A stretch of 35,230 nucleotides of DNA from Cerina litoralis (GTDB lineage Bacteria > Bacteroidota > Bacteroidia > Flavobacteriales > Flavobacteriaceae), in contig JAIRBC010000037.1 of NCBI GenBank assembly GCA_022008415.1, positions 1-35,230 of the forward strand, in the 5' to 3' direction. Shown piece after piece: positions 24,019-32,572 of this stretch. Numbering within the stretch: position 1 is the stretch's first letter; each line of letters starts with the position of its first letter. The notes below the pieces were generated by a model. The model was given only the letters and a program-made list of their open reading frames with translations. It did no database searches and was not told the origin of the DNA. Position numbers and translations under genes: made by a program.

Positions 24019-24145
24019 CAATCTTATTTTTACTGCTATAATAAAGAAAGGGCAAAGGAAGGTTCATTCTAATTTAACATATACAAATTAATTACCGTAC
24101 AATCAATTATCCTAACTGGTCTTAAGGAGCTCCAATTTTAAAGAA

Positions 24146-25159
24146 ATGAAATTACTATATATCGGGCAACATACGGATGGTACTACCAGCAGGATGCGGG
24201 CCGATCAACTCGGGGAAATTTTAAATGCACAAACTTTTGATGTTATAGACACCCATGTCCCTTTTTTTAAAACTCAAAAGTTGTTTCGTTCCTTGGGGTT
24301 CCGATATAAAATGGGACCCTTGGTTTGGAATATTAATAGTTATGTGCAGCAGAAGCTAAGTACGATAAATTATGACCTGATATGGGTAGATAAGGGTATT
24401 TTTTTGGACAGGAAAAACACTGAAAGACTTCGGAAGCAAACAAAAAGGCTGGTCCATTTTACCCCGGATATGGCTTTTTTTGAAAATAAATCTTCCTTGT
24501 TTAATAGGAGTATCTCGTTATACGATTTTTTGATTACCACGAAATCCGAGGAAAGGGAATTGTATCTAAAACATATCGAGTCTGATAAATTAATTATGAC
24601 GACCCAAGGTTTTGACGGTAAAATTCATTGTAATGTGACCGAATTTAAGGATAAACGGGATGCGGTGTCTTTTGTGGGGTTGTGGGAGTCGTATAGGGAA
24701 CTAGTTATACAAAACTTAATAAATAAAAAAATTAAGGTGCTCTTAGCAGGTAAAGGATGGCATGACTTCGTAAAGAAAAACAAACGCAACCCCTATTTGG
24801 AATATTTTGGGGACGGTTTGTTTTCCCATGACTACGCCAGGTTTATTTCCTCCACCAAACTAAGTCTGGGGCTTATGTCCAAACGCTTTCCGGAATTGCA
24901 TACAACACGCACCTTTGAGATTCCTGCCTGTGGAACAGCTCTATTAACCGAACGCAATACCGAAACAAGTGAATTTTTTACCGAAGATGAGGTGATATTC
25001 TTTAACGACATAGATGACATGATATGTAAAATCGATTATTTTTTAAGTCATCCCAATGAGTTGGAAAACCTTTCCAATCGTGGACTGAACAAGGTGATAA
25101 AGGATAAATATGATTATGAATCAATTTTGGGGGATATCTTAAGATTAGTAATGGCTTAA
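24146..25159 (+). CDS. CgeB-like glycosyltransferase (Glyco_trans_1_2 type)
   Basis: 337 aa. The C-terminal half carries the CgeB-type pattern: VSFVGLWESYRELVIQNL, then SSTKLSLGLMSKRFPELHTTRTFEIPACGT-type residues (R-x-F-E-I-P-A-C-G at about 252-260), then DDMICKIDYFLSHPNELENLS. This family is common in glycan and exopolysaccharide loci and is assumed to be a GT-B transferase. The sugar is unknown. It stands alone with 127 bases before and 87 after. Confidence 0.8.
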   Translation: MKLLYIGQHTDGTTSRMRADQLGEILNAQTFDVIDTHVPFFKTQKLFRSLGFRYKMGPLVWNINSYVQQKLSTINYDLIWVDKGIFLDRKNTERLRKQTKRLVHFTPDMAFFENKSSLFNRSISLYDFLITTKSEERELYLKHIESDKLIMTTQGFDGKIHCNVTEFKDKRDAVSFVGLWESYRELVIQNLINKKIKVLLAGKGWHDFVKKNKRNPYLEYFGDGLFSHDYARFISSTKLSLGLMSKRFPELHTTRTFEIPACGTALLTERNTETSEFFTEDEVIFFNDIDDMICKIDYFLSHPNELENLSNRGLNKVIKDKYDYESILGDILRLVMA

Positions 25160-25246
25160 TTCTTATTCGTTCATGGTTAGAAAGAAATCTTTTAATGTCA
25201 AAGGCTTCGTAGTGAACATTACCAACATACAATAATCAAATTATCT

Positions 25247-26521
25247 TTGAAGCACATCCTTATTTTAACAACCAATAACCTGGCTGCCAATCCGCGTCTT
25301 CACAAGGAATTAAAATTGGCCTTAGACAGCGGTTTTCATGCTACAACCCTAGTGTTTTCCTTGGGAAACTGGAGCGATGTGGCGAGTGATAGGATTAACA
25401 ATGGGTTACAACGTAAACACAAGGATGCTTTTAAATTGATCCAACTGATCGCTACCCGCACTGCATGGTTTAATTGGTTATTCTGGGGTCTCTCTGAAAA
25501 ATTCGCGAGGATACTATATCCTTTTTTTAAGCAAAATATTTTTATCAACGCCTTGGCCAATACCCGTAGATCCATTCAGCTTTTAAAAGAAGCGAAAAAA
25601 ATGGCAATTCAACCGGATCTGATTTTGGCCCATAATATGGGAGCCTTGTACCCGGCCTATTGTTTAGGCACAAAATTTGGAGTTCCTTTTATTTTTGATG
25701 TGGAGGACTACCATCCCGGGGAAATGGCGTCTTCCGATAGCGACAATGAAAGAAAAAGACGGGAATTTCTGTTAAGGAAACTATTGCCCCACGCCAAAGC
25801 GATTACCAGCGCCAGCCCGATGATCGAAAAATATTCATTGGACTTGATTGGGGGTCATCCTGAGCATAACGTCATCTTAAACAGTTTTCCAGAATCGGAA
25901 TTTACTTCACTCACCACCCATCAACCCAGTAGCATTGAACCATTAAAGCTGGTATGGTTTGGTCAAAAGATGGGCCCTTGCCGGGGATTGGAAGCGCTGT
26001 TTGGAGCTCTAATCGATATTTCCCGCATCAATTCGGAACCAATCCAGTTAACCCTTATAGGGGATTGGGATCCTAAGTTTAAAAGTAACGAGTTTTTGCC
26101 CTTTCTAGAAGCCATACAAGATACTTCTATTTCGGTGGAGGCCCTTCCGCCATTGCCCCAGTCTGAGCTTCATGGGCTACTTTGTCATTACGATATTGGC
26201 TTGGCCTTGGAACAAACGGGAACCGACCTAAACCGACAATTATGCTTGACCAATAAAATAATAGCCTACGCCCAGGCAGGGTTGTATATTATGGCGACCG
26301 ATACTAAGGCACAGTCTCATTTTATAAGTAAATGTCCTGATCGAGGTGTTCTCTGTGGACAATCTTCTTCAGGGATAGGCCAGTCCTTGAAAAATTTATT
26401 AAAGGAAAGGGAAGCCATAATTAAAGGAAAGGAAGGCCGATTTAATAGCGGCAAGAAACTGGCTTGGGAACGTGAGGCAACCAAACTTTCTGGCCTTTGG
26501 AACGCCGTAATCAAGAAATGA
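25247..26521 (+). CDS. GT4-like glycosyltransferase
   Basis: 424 aa with TTG as start codon; the protein begins at the first beta strand (KHILILTTNNLAANPRLHKEL), so this start is natural and no ATG fits. DVEDYHPGE in the N-terminal half matches the D-x-E-D acceptor-side motif of many GT4 enzymes, and KLVWFGQKMGPCRGLEAL opens the C-terminal domain. LTNKIIAYAQAGLYIMATD is the donor-side helix. A -7 like TATCTTTG box overlaps the start codon (25242-25249), probably by chance. The next gene overlaps by 4 bases (ATGA). Confidence 0.82.
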   Translation: MKHILILTTNNLAANPRLHKELKLALDSGFHATTLVFSLGNWSDVASDRINNGLQRKHKDAFKLIQLIATRTAWFNWLFWGLSEKFARILYPFFKQNIFINALANTRRSIQLLKEAKKMAIQPDLILAHNMGALYPAYCLGTKFGVPFIFDVEDYHPGEMASSDSDNERKRREFLLRKLLPHAKAITSASPMIEKYSLDLIGGHPEHNVILNSFPESEFTSLTTHQPSSIEPLKLVWFGQKMGPCRGLEALFGALIDISRINSEPIQLTLIGDWDPKFKSNEFLPFLEAIQDTSISVEALPPLPQSELHGLLCHYDIGLALEQTGTDLNRQLCLTNKIIAYAQAGLYIMATDTKAQSHFISKCPDRGVLCGQSSSGIGQSLKNLLKEREAIIKGKEGRFNSGKKLAWEREATKLSGLWNAVIKK

Positions 26522-27849
26522 CAAAACCAAAAAAAAATAAAACTCTGTTGATCATTTATCCCCATTGGCACCCGGCTAATTTGGCGGGGGTACAACGCCC
26601 TAGGTTGATCGGCAACTACCTCTCGGAGCTTGGGTGGCAACCCCGTGTCTTGACAGTCGATGAGAAATATTTTGAAGAAATCCCGGACCCCGATTTTTAT
26701 AATGCTTTTTCTCCCGATTTCGTGGTTACTCGTGTGGCTGCCTTTCCCATAATCAAACCGCGGTTGATAGGGGATATTGGGCTTAGGGCCTTTTGGCAGT
26801 TGTACAAAGGGGCCCTTAAGATTATCAGGGAAGAGCACATCCATTTTATTTGGTTGCCCATTCCCTCTTTTTACAACGCCCTATTGGGGCGGTTACTCTA
26901 TGAAAAAACTAAAATCAACTATGGAATAGATTACATAGACCCTTGGATCCGTGACATTACCAACCAACGCAACCTAAGGGCAGTCCTGAGCCAATGGCTC
27001 GCCAAGATATTGGAACCCATTGCCCTAAAAAAAGTGAGCCTGATCAGCGGGGTAGACACCGCCTATTACCGACCGGCCCTGCAACGTAATTTTCTTAATT
27101 TTTTTGATAAGAACGGAAAACTAAAAGCAGAAAGCACAAACCCATATACCCTTACAAAAATGGCGCACTTGGGTATGCCCTACGGATTCGACCCCAATGA
27201 TCATAAGCTAACAATTAGGGATGCTATTCCTCCCTGGGGAAAGGAAATCAACCGTAAAATCTGGTTATACGCCGGTGCATTTTTACCCAACAGCCATTTA
27301 TTCTTACAAGCGTTTTTTAAGGCCGTTGCTAACCTGCGAAAGCAAGGTAATTGGGACGAGGACATAAAACTTTGGTTTATTGGCACTGGCTCCTATCCGT
27401 CCAAGCGAATTATCACCTATGCGGAAGATTTTGGATTGCGGGATATCGTGGAGGAAAGGAGGGAACGCCTTCCCTATCTTCACGTCTTAAATTGGTTGTC
27501 CCGGGCTGACACCGTATTGATATTTGGAAGCACCGAACCCCATTACACGGCAAGCAAAACCTTTCAGGCATTATTAAGCCAAAGACCTCTGTTAACATGC
27601 TTTCATCTGCAAAGCAGTGCCTTGAATATTTTGGATTCCTGTAATGCCTCCCAATTTTCGGTACGGTATACCCCCGAAAATAACACGTTGGAATTGGAAA
27701 GCAATTTTAAAAGGGTAATTTTGCAAAGATTCGCGAAAACGAAGTGGCAGCCAAATTTAATCCCCTTAAAACAATATTCGGCGGAATATTCTGCTAAAAA
27801 ATTAATTAGTAGGATAGAACAAATAAACCCTAAAGAAACAATTATTTAG
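26518..27849 (+). CDS. GT-B type glycosyltransferase-like protein
   Basis: 443 aa from ATG 26518, which overlaps the previous stop as ATGA; seven extra codons upstream (26497) are open but unlikely. N-terminal LLIIYPHWHPANLAGVQRPRLIGNYL is a GT4-type acceptor loop, IDYIDPWIR lies mid-protein, and IWLYAGAFLPNSH opens the second half. LIFGSTEPHYTASKTFQALLSQRPLLT takes the place of the donor E-x7-E region with T/S and K instead of the usual second glutamate. The enzyme may be divergent. Donor unknown. Its stop codon shares one base with the next GTG start. Confidence 0.75.
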   Translation: MTKPKKNKTLLIIYPHWHPANLAGVQRPRLIGNYLSELGWQPRVLTVDEKYFEEIPDPDFYNAFSPDFVVTRVAAFPIIKPRLIGDIGLRAFWQLYKGALKIIREEHIHFIWLPIPSFYNALLGRLLYEKTKINYGIDYIDPWIRDITNQRNLRAVLSQWLAKILEPIALKKVSLISGVDTAYYRPALQRNFLNFFDKNGKLKAESTNPYTLTKMAHLGMPYGFDPNDHKLTIRDAIPPWGKEINRKIWLYAGAFLPNSHLFLQAFFKAVANLRKQGNWDEDIKLWFIGTGSYPSKRIITYAEDFGLRDIVEERRERLPYLHVLNWLSRADTVLIFGSTEPHYTASKTFQALLSQRPLLTCFHLQSSALNILDSCNASQFSVRYTPENNTLELESNFKRVILQRFAKTKWQPNLIPLKQYSAEYSAKKLISRIEQINPKETII

Positions 27850-29003
27850 TGAAAAAACTGGCCATCATCACCACCCATCCTATCCAGTACCACGCCCCGT
27901 GGTTTCGGTTATTGGCCGCCACGGGAAAGGTAGACCTCAAGGTTTTTTATACCTGGTCCCAGACCGAGCACGGGGTGGTAGATCGGACCTTTGGGCAGGT
28001 CATCCATTGGGATGTTCCCTTGTTGGACGGCTATAACTACGAGTTTGTTAGAAACGTGGCCAAGGACCCAGGGTCCCACCACAAAGCGGGGATCGATTGC
28101 CCGGGCCTTATTGGTGCCATTGAAACATTTAATCCCGACATTGTATTGGTATTTGGCTGGAATTTTAAGAGCCATTTCCAGGTGATGAAATATTTTAAGG
28201 GCAGGATTCCGGTATGGTTTCGGGGGGATTCTACCTTGTTGGGGGAAAAAAGGGGAATAAAGCGCTATTTCCGCAGGTTATCCCTACGATACGTTTATCG
28301 CTATATTGATAAAGCCTTTTATGTTGGCTCGGAAAATAAAAAATATTTTAAGGCCCATGGACTAAAGGAAGATCAACTGGTCTTTGCACCCCACGCCGTA
28401 GACAATATTCGCTTTTTTGATTCTATAGAAAAGGATTACCATAATAAAGCTCAAACTTGGCGAAAGGAGCTCGGTTATGGAATTAATGACCTTGTAGTAC
28501 TTTTTGCTGGAAAATTCGAAAATAAGAAGCGACCCCATTTTTTGGTCAATATTGTAAAGGCTGTTAATGAGGTAAGACAGCAGCCCATAAAATTACTTTT
28601 GGTAGGGAATGGCCCCCAAGAAGATAGCTTAAAGACAATTTCAGAAAATGATAGGAATATTCAATTTCTACCCTTTCAAAATCAAACTATGATGCCCATA
28701 ATTTATAGGGTAGGCAATGTTTATTGTTTACCATCCCAAGGACCGGATGAAACCTGGGGTTTGGGAGTTAATGAAGCCATGGCCTCTGGACGGGGAGTAA
28801 TCTTAAGTGATAAGGTTGGATGTGGGGTCGATTTAATAGTGGTTAATGAAAATGGTTACATATTTAAGGATTCAGAAATTTTGAAGCAAAAACTAATAGG
28901 ATTAACTATGGAAAAATGTAAAAAGTTGGGTGCTTCGGCACAAAAGGATATTAAACCTTGGGATTTTAATGTTATTGTGAAGTCAATTTTAGAATCACTT
29001 TAA
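27849..29003 (+). CDS. GT4 family glycosyltransferase, compositionally chimeric
   Basis: 384 aa with GTG start sharing a base with the upstream stop. N-terminal KLAIITTHPIQYHAPWFRLLA is the standard GT4 opening; VLFAGKFENKKRPHFLVNIV opens the second domain; DETWGLGVNEAMA and GRGVILSD form the donor site with E-x7-E. By hand count GC is about 50% in 28021-28080 and 28201-28260, falling to 33% in 28501-28560 and 23% in 28861-28920. The change lies near residue 190-200, the linker between the two GT-B domains. The reading frame is intact across it. Donor unknown. Confidence 0.9.
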   Translation: MKKLAIITTHPIQYHAPWFRLLAATGKVDLKVFYTWSQTEHGVVDRTFGQVIHWDVPLLDGYNYEFVRNVAKDPGSHHKAGIDCPGLIGAIETFNPDIVLVFGWNFKSHFQVMKYFKGRIPVWFRGDSTLLGEKRGIKRYFRRLSLRYVYRYIDKAFYVGSENKKYFKAHGLKEDQLVFAPHAVDNIRFFDSIEKDYHNKAQTWRKELGYGINDLVVLFAGKFENKKRPHFLVNIVKAVNEVRQQPIKLLLVGNGPQEDSLKTISENDRNIQFLPFQNQTMMPIIYRVGNVYCLPSQGPDETWGLGVNEAMASGRGVILSDKVGCGVDLIVVNENGYIFKDSEILKQKLIGLTMEKCKKLGASAQKDIKPWDFNVIVKSILESL

Positions 29004-29009
29004 AAGCAT

Positions 29010-29030
29010 ATTTTTGATTTTATCAAAAAT
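29010..29030. terminator. AT-rich hairpin after the GT gene
   Basis: A perfect 9-bp inverted repeat (ATTTTTGAT/ATCAAAAAT, 3-nt loop) begins 7 bases after the stop codon. No T run follows, so it is at best a weak terminator or an mRNA 3' stabiliser. A second imperfect hairpin (CCCTCA...TGAGGG) lies at about 29104-29147 in the same 219-base gap. Confidence 0.4.
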
Positions 29031-29222
29031 CTACTTAATTTGATTCAATTCACTAGACCTTATATAAACTCAAATAAACGATCTAAAAAGTTACACTAAC
29101 AAACCCTCATTTCAATAGATAAAATTGATCTAGGGAAGTTGAGGGTCCTATTTATTTAGATTTTAGATCTGTCACAAAGAGCGCCGGGAATATTTAAGAA
29201 ATATATGAAATAAAACAAATTA

Positions 29223-30476
29223 ATGAATCTTTGGTCTTTGATAGGTTTATTGTTGGTGCTATTTATTGCATGGCGCTTTGTCAAGGCCTTGGGCACATCT
29301 ATTCCAATCATGGAAATGTTACTGCTCATTGCGGCATTACAATGGATCCTTGGGCCCTATCTGAGTTATTTTAATAATTATACCCACTACAAATATTATA
29401 TGTACGTGGATGAAAACACCTACATGTCCTATGCTGTACCAGCATTTCTGTTTTTTTCAGTTATAGTTCTTTTTCAGTTACCAAAATTAGACATTAATGC
29501 ATTGCAAAGAGCTGTTAAATTTGCACCCTTTGCCAAAGTGCTTTTTGTAATAGGGGTATCTGCAGATATTGGTTATTTATATTCCCCACCCAGTTTGCTT
29601 TTCTTTTTGTTTTTGCTCTTGCAGTTTAAATTTGTGGGAGCCATTTTATTCCTATTCTCTGAAGACAAAAAAAGTCAATACTTTTTCTATGGCACCTTAG
29701 GATATTTGTTCTTAAATGCATTAGCAAGGGGTTTGTTTCATGATCTTCTGCTGTGGGGGGTGTTTATGTTTATGTTTTGGTCTATAAAAAACAGGCCTTC
29801 CTTTAGATTGAGAATTGCGATTATTACGGCTGGAATATTTTTTGCGATGGGTATTCAAATCATAAAAGGTAGTTATCGAGAAATTATTTATGATGGATAC
29901 AAAGGAAACAAACTGGTCTTATTTTTAAGTGTTTTGGAAGACAAAGTGGTTAACGAGGAAATCACTGAATCTGATGATCAGAACGTTAACATCCGCTTAA
30001 ACCAGGGATGGATTATCTCGGCCATCATGTATAACGTCCCTTTTAAAGAGCCCTTTTCGGATGGTGGAACCATTGCTGAGGCCGTTTCCGCCTCTATCTT
30101 GCCCCGATTTTTGGATAAAAATAAAAAAATGGCAGGTGGACAAGAGAATTTTGAAAGATATACAGGGCTTCAGTTAGGGTCCCACACTTCCATGGGAATG
30201 AGCTTGATGGGGGAAAGTTATGCCAATTTTGGGGTTTTAGGAGGTATCATTTTTATGGGGGTTTGGGGGCTGTTTTTGGCCTGGTATTGGAGAGGAATAG
30301 TGTTTTTTGTCCGTAAATATCCTTTATTATTGTTTTTTATCCCTATCATCTACCTACAGGTGGTCAAGGCCGAGACCGAGCTGGTGGTGGTCCTAAATCA
30401 CTTGATCAAATCCTCTATCTTGATCGCCCTGTTCCTCCTCTTTGCATCCAAGGTATTTAACTGGCGGTTGCGATGA
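29223..30476 (+). CDS. Putative Wzy-type polysaccharide polymerase (multispanning membrane protein)
   Basis: 417 aa with about ten to eleven hydrophobic segments: near 4-20, 28-46, 68-85, 103-118, 124-146, 153-182, 196-213, then a large polar loop (214-335), then 337-356, 366-381 and 395-410. The large loop followed by GESYANFG at 330-337 is the topology seen in Bacteroidota oligosaccharide repeat-unit polymerases. No enzymatic residue can be proven from sequence. The last ~45 codons are GC-rich (hand count 50% at 30361-30420 against 27% at 29881-29940), as if joined to the conserved flank. ATGA overlap couples it to the next GT. Confidence 0.65.
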   Translation: MNLWSLIGLLLVLFIAWRFVKALGTSIPIMEMLLLIAALQWILGPYLSYFNNYTHYKYYMYVDENTYMSYAVPAFLFFSVIVLFQLPKLDINALQRAVKFAPFAKVLFVIGVSADIGYLYSPPSLLFFLFLLLQFKFVGAILFLFSEDKKSQYFFYGTLGYLFLNALARGLFHDLLLWGVFMFMFWSIKNRPSFRLRIAIITAGIFFAMGIQIIKGSYREIIYDGYKGNKLVLFLSVLEDKVVNEEITESDDQNVNIRLNQGWIISAIMYNVPFKEPFSDGGTIAEAVSASILPRFLDKNKKMAGGQENFERYTGLQLGSHTSMGMSLMGESYANFGVLGGIIFMGVWGLFLAWYWRGIVFFVRKYPLLLFFIPIIYLQVVKAETELVVVLNHLIKSSILIALFLLFASKVFNWRLR

Positions 30477-31459
30477 AGGTTGTATTTTTTTTTAGAAAGA
30501 AGCTGCCCCAGTTTCACAGTATCGAGGGGGTTTTTAATGGGGTGATCCATGAATTGGGCAAAGTGGCCCAGGCGGAACGGGTGGAAGTCCCTTATGAAGG
30601 GGCAGGGCCACGGAGTATTATCGGCAACCTTAGTTTTACCCATAAACACAAGGGAGGAATTAACCACATTACAGGGCACGTCAACTATTTGGCCATGGTT
30701 ACCGGCAGAAAAACGGTACTGACTGTACACGACATTGGTTCTGCCTTTTACGGCAACGCCTTACATCGTTTTTTGATCAAGACCTTTTGGTTTTGGATCC
30801 CCGCGCTGCTAGTAAAACGAATCACCGTAATCTCGGAATTCACCAGACAGGAATTGTATGCCCTCATTCCTTTTGCAAAACATAAAATCAGGGTAGTCCA
30901 CAATCCGGTGTCCCCTGAAATTAAGGAGAAGGCAAAGATTTTCAATTCAAGTATCCCACTTATCTTGTTGATTGGCACCAAAACCAATAAAAACCTGGAA
31001 CGCACCCTGGAAGCCTTACAAGGAATCCCTTGTTCCTTGTTGATTCTAGGGCAGCTCACCGAACCACAACTAAAATTATTGGCGGCATATAATCTAGAAT
31101 ACGAGAATAAATTTGCTATCCCGTACAGTGAGGTCCTAACCAGCTATAAGAAATGCGACCTCTTGTGCTTTGCCTCCACCTATGAAGGCTTTGGGATGCC
31201 CATCATCGAGGCCCAAGCGGTAGGGAGGCCCGTCCTTACCTCCAACCTCGGAGTAATGCCCGAAGTAGCGGGAAAAGGAGCCTGTTTTGTAGACCCCTTG
31301 GATGTCCGATCCATTAGGGAAGGCGTACTTAAAATAATAAACAACGAGACCTGTAGGGAGGAACTGGTCACAAAGGGCCTGGAAAACGTAAAACGCTTTC
31401 GAGTAGAAAAAATAGCCGAGGATTATTTGGCGGTTTATAAGGAAGTATTGGAGGAATGA
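30473..31459 (+). CDS. GT4 family glycosyltransferase
   Basis: 328 aa. VFFFRKKLPQFHSIEGVFN at the start, TVHDIG and VISEFTRQEL in the N-terminal domain, LLIGTKTNKNLERTLEAL opening the second domain, and the donor motif EGFGMPIIE (E-x7-E) followed by GRPVLTSNLGVMPEVAG. Resembles mannosyl/rhamnosyl-type GT4 enzymes, but the donor is not provable. GC-richer than the central genes, like the exporter genes on the flanks. It overlaps the putative polymerase gene by 4 bases and ends the long gene run; 344 bases of repeat-bearing DNA follow. Confidence 0.9.
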   Translation: MKVVFFFRKKLPQFHSIEGVFNGVIHELGKVAQAERVEVPYEGAGPRSIIGNLSFTHKHKGGINHITGHVNYLAMVTGRKTVLTVHDIGSAFYGNALHRFLIKTFWFWIPALLVKRITVISEFTRQELYALIPFAKHKIRVVHNPVSPEIKEKAKIFNSSIPLILLIGTKTNKNLERTLEALQGIPCSLLILGQLTEPQLKLLAAYNLEYENKFAIPYSEVLTSYKKCDLLCFASTYEGFGMPIIEAQAVGRPVLTSNLGVMPEVAGKGACFVDPLDVRSIREGVLKIINNETCREELVTKGLENVKRFRVEKIAEDYLAVYKEVLEE

Positions 31460-31507
31460 CAACACTAGGGGATAAGGAATATGCGTATGGAATGATTAAC
31501 GTTCTTC

Positions 31508-31567
31508 TGTGTCATTCAGAGTGCCCGCCTGAATTGCTCATTCTGGCTCGTACCTCGGAGTGACAAA
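31508..31567. repeat. Short terminal-inverted-repeat element
   Basis: Starts TGTGTCATTCAGAG and ends CTCGGAGTGACAAA, the two ends being largely reverse complements. It is a 60-bp relative of the 143-bp element at 5779-5921 and contains the GCCCGCCTGAA arm of the hairpin family. Confidence 0.55.
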
Positions 31568-31600
31568 TGAGGGATAGGAATAAAAAATTGACCGCATCAC

Positions 31601-31632
31601 GCTTGCCCGACTCCTTTATACAGGAGGCGGGG
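31601..31632. repeat. Constant-arm hairpin repeat, longer centre
   Basis: Arms GCTTGCCCG and GGCGGGG as at 3548-3576, but with a different self-complementary centre (CTCCT...AGGAG, loop TTATAC). The flanks ATCAC before and CATCA after are shared by the two copies. Confidence 0.6.
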
Positions 31633-31761
31633 CATCAGGGAATAACGCAACAAATCACCCCCAACCCACTTTTCCATTTGCGCCAACGCCCTCAATGTTG
31701 TAATTTCGCACCTTAGCGATAAAAAGTTTTCGCAACACCTTTAATAAATAGAACATCACCG

Positions 31762-31769
31762 TATATTTG
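31762..31769 (+). promoter_or_regulatory. Putative -7 element for wza-wzc
   Basis: TATATTTG, an exact TAnnTTTG match 34 bases before the ATG, leaving a leader of about 30 nt. The -33 region is weak. It is the best-placed promoter candidate of the window. Confidence 0.5.
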
Positions 31770-31803
31770 TAGGATTCTACCTATCTTATATAATTGCTTT
31801 TAA

Positions 31804-32568
31804 ATGAAAAAAAACCTACTGCTACTGTGGATCGGAATTTTGACCCTCCAATCCTGCGCCTCCAAAAAAGACATCCACTATTTTCAGGATGCGGACCAAG
31901 TTCCACCCGAAGTAATTTATAACCAATCTAACATTCAGGTAAACGATATTTTAAGCATTCTGGTTACCGATTTGGTACCTGAAGCGGCGGAGCCTTATAA
32001 TATTAGTTCTATTCAAGGAAATAGTAATTTGGGAAGTGCTGAAGCTCAAAGGCTTACGGGGTATTTGGTGGATACGGACCATACTATTACGTTTCCGGTG
32101 CTAGGCAAAATAGATGTTCTAGAAAAAACGCCACCCGAGTTGGAAGAATATCTCCGTAAGTTATTGAAGGAGGGTGGACATTTAAAGAACCCGGTGGTAA
32201 TCGTACGAATTGTAAATTCCAAAGTGACCGTGTTGGGAGAGGTAAAGGCTCCGGGCACTTATGATTTTTCCGAACAGAGCATTAACCTGACCCAAGCTCT
32301 GGGCTATGCGGGAGATTTGACGATTAATGGGATTCGAAGTGATATTATGGTCTTTCGGGAAGTTAATGGCAAACGTACCGTAGGCCATATCGATATGACC
32401 ACCACCGATTGGTTCAATAGCCCGTATTACCAAATAAAACAGAATGACGTGATCGTAGTACAGCCCAATGGGCCCAAAGTGATGACCGCAGGCTATATTC
32501 CCAACCTCGGTGCCTATTTGGGCGTTTTTTCCTTATTGTTGACAACTGTACTCCTCATAACCAAGTAA
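31804..32568 (+). CDS. wza: Polysaccharide export outer-membrane lipoprotein (Wza family)
   Basis: 254 aa. Lipoprotein signal peptide with lipobox L15-Q16-S17-C18; mature protein from C18. The polysaccharide-export domain starts around YNQSNIQVNDILSILV; one SLBB-type segment follows (KVTVLGEVKAPGTYDF, then INLTQALGYAGDL, DIMVFRE). A C-terminal hydrophobic helix, LGAYLGVFSLLLTTVLLI, spans about 233-251, as is common in Bacteroidota homologues. It forms the outer-membrane part of the export channel. The wzc gene begins 4 bases after the stop. Confidence 0.92.
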   Translation: MKKNLLLLWIGILTLQSCASKKDIHYFQDADQVPPEVIYNQSNIQVNDILSILVTDLVPEAAEPYNISSIQGNSNLGSAEAQRLTGYLVDTDHTITFPVLGKIDVLEKTPPELEEYLRKLLKEGGHLKNPVVIVRIVNSKVTVLGEVKAPGTYDFSEQSINLTQALGYAGDLTINGIRSDIMVFREVNGKRTVGHIDMTTTDWFNSPYYQIKQNDVIVVQPNGPKVMTAGYIPNLGAYLGVFSLLLTTVLLITK

Positions 32569-32572
32569 TCTC

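Larger units (their letters stand above)
31460..31803. other. Intergenic region before wza
   Basis: No gene. It holds a short terminal-inverted-repeat element, a constant-arm hairpin and the putative wza promoter. It separates the serotype-type genes from the wza-wzc pair. Confidence 0.65.

Noticed and set aside
24124-24146. AAGGAG as a Shine-Dalgarno site for the GT at 24146
   Set aside because: Spacing of 16 bases is too long and most genes here lack such sites.
25238-25249. AAATTATCTTTG, a -7 like box also found at 3619-3630, overlapping the TTG start of the GT gene at 25247
   Set aside because: The protein clearly begins at the TTG (first beta strand of GT4), so a promoter here would remove the start codon from the transcript. 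Probably chance unless the message is leaderless.
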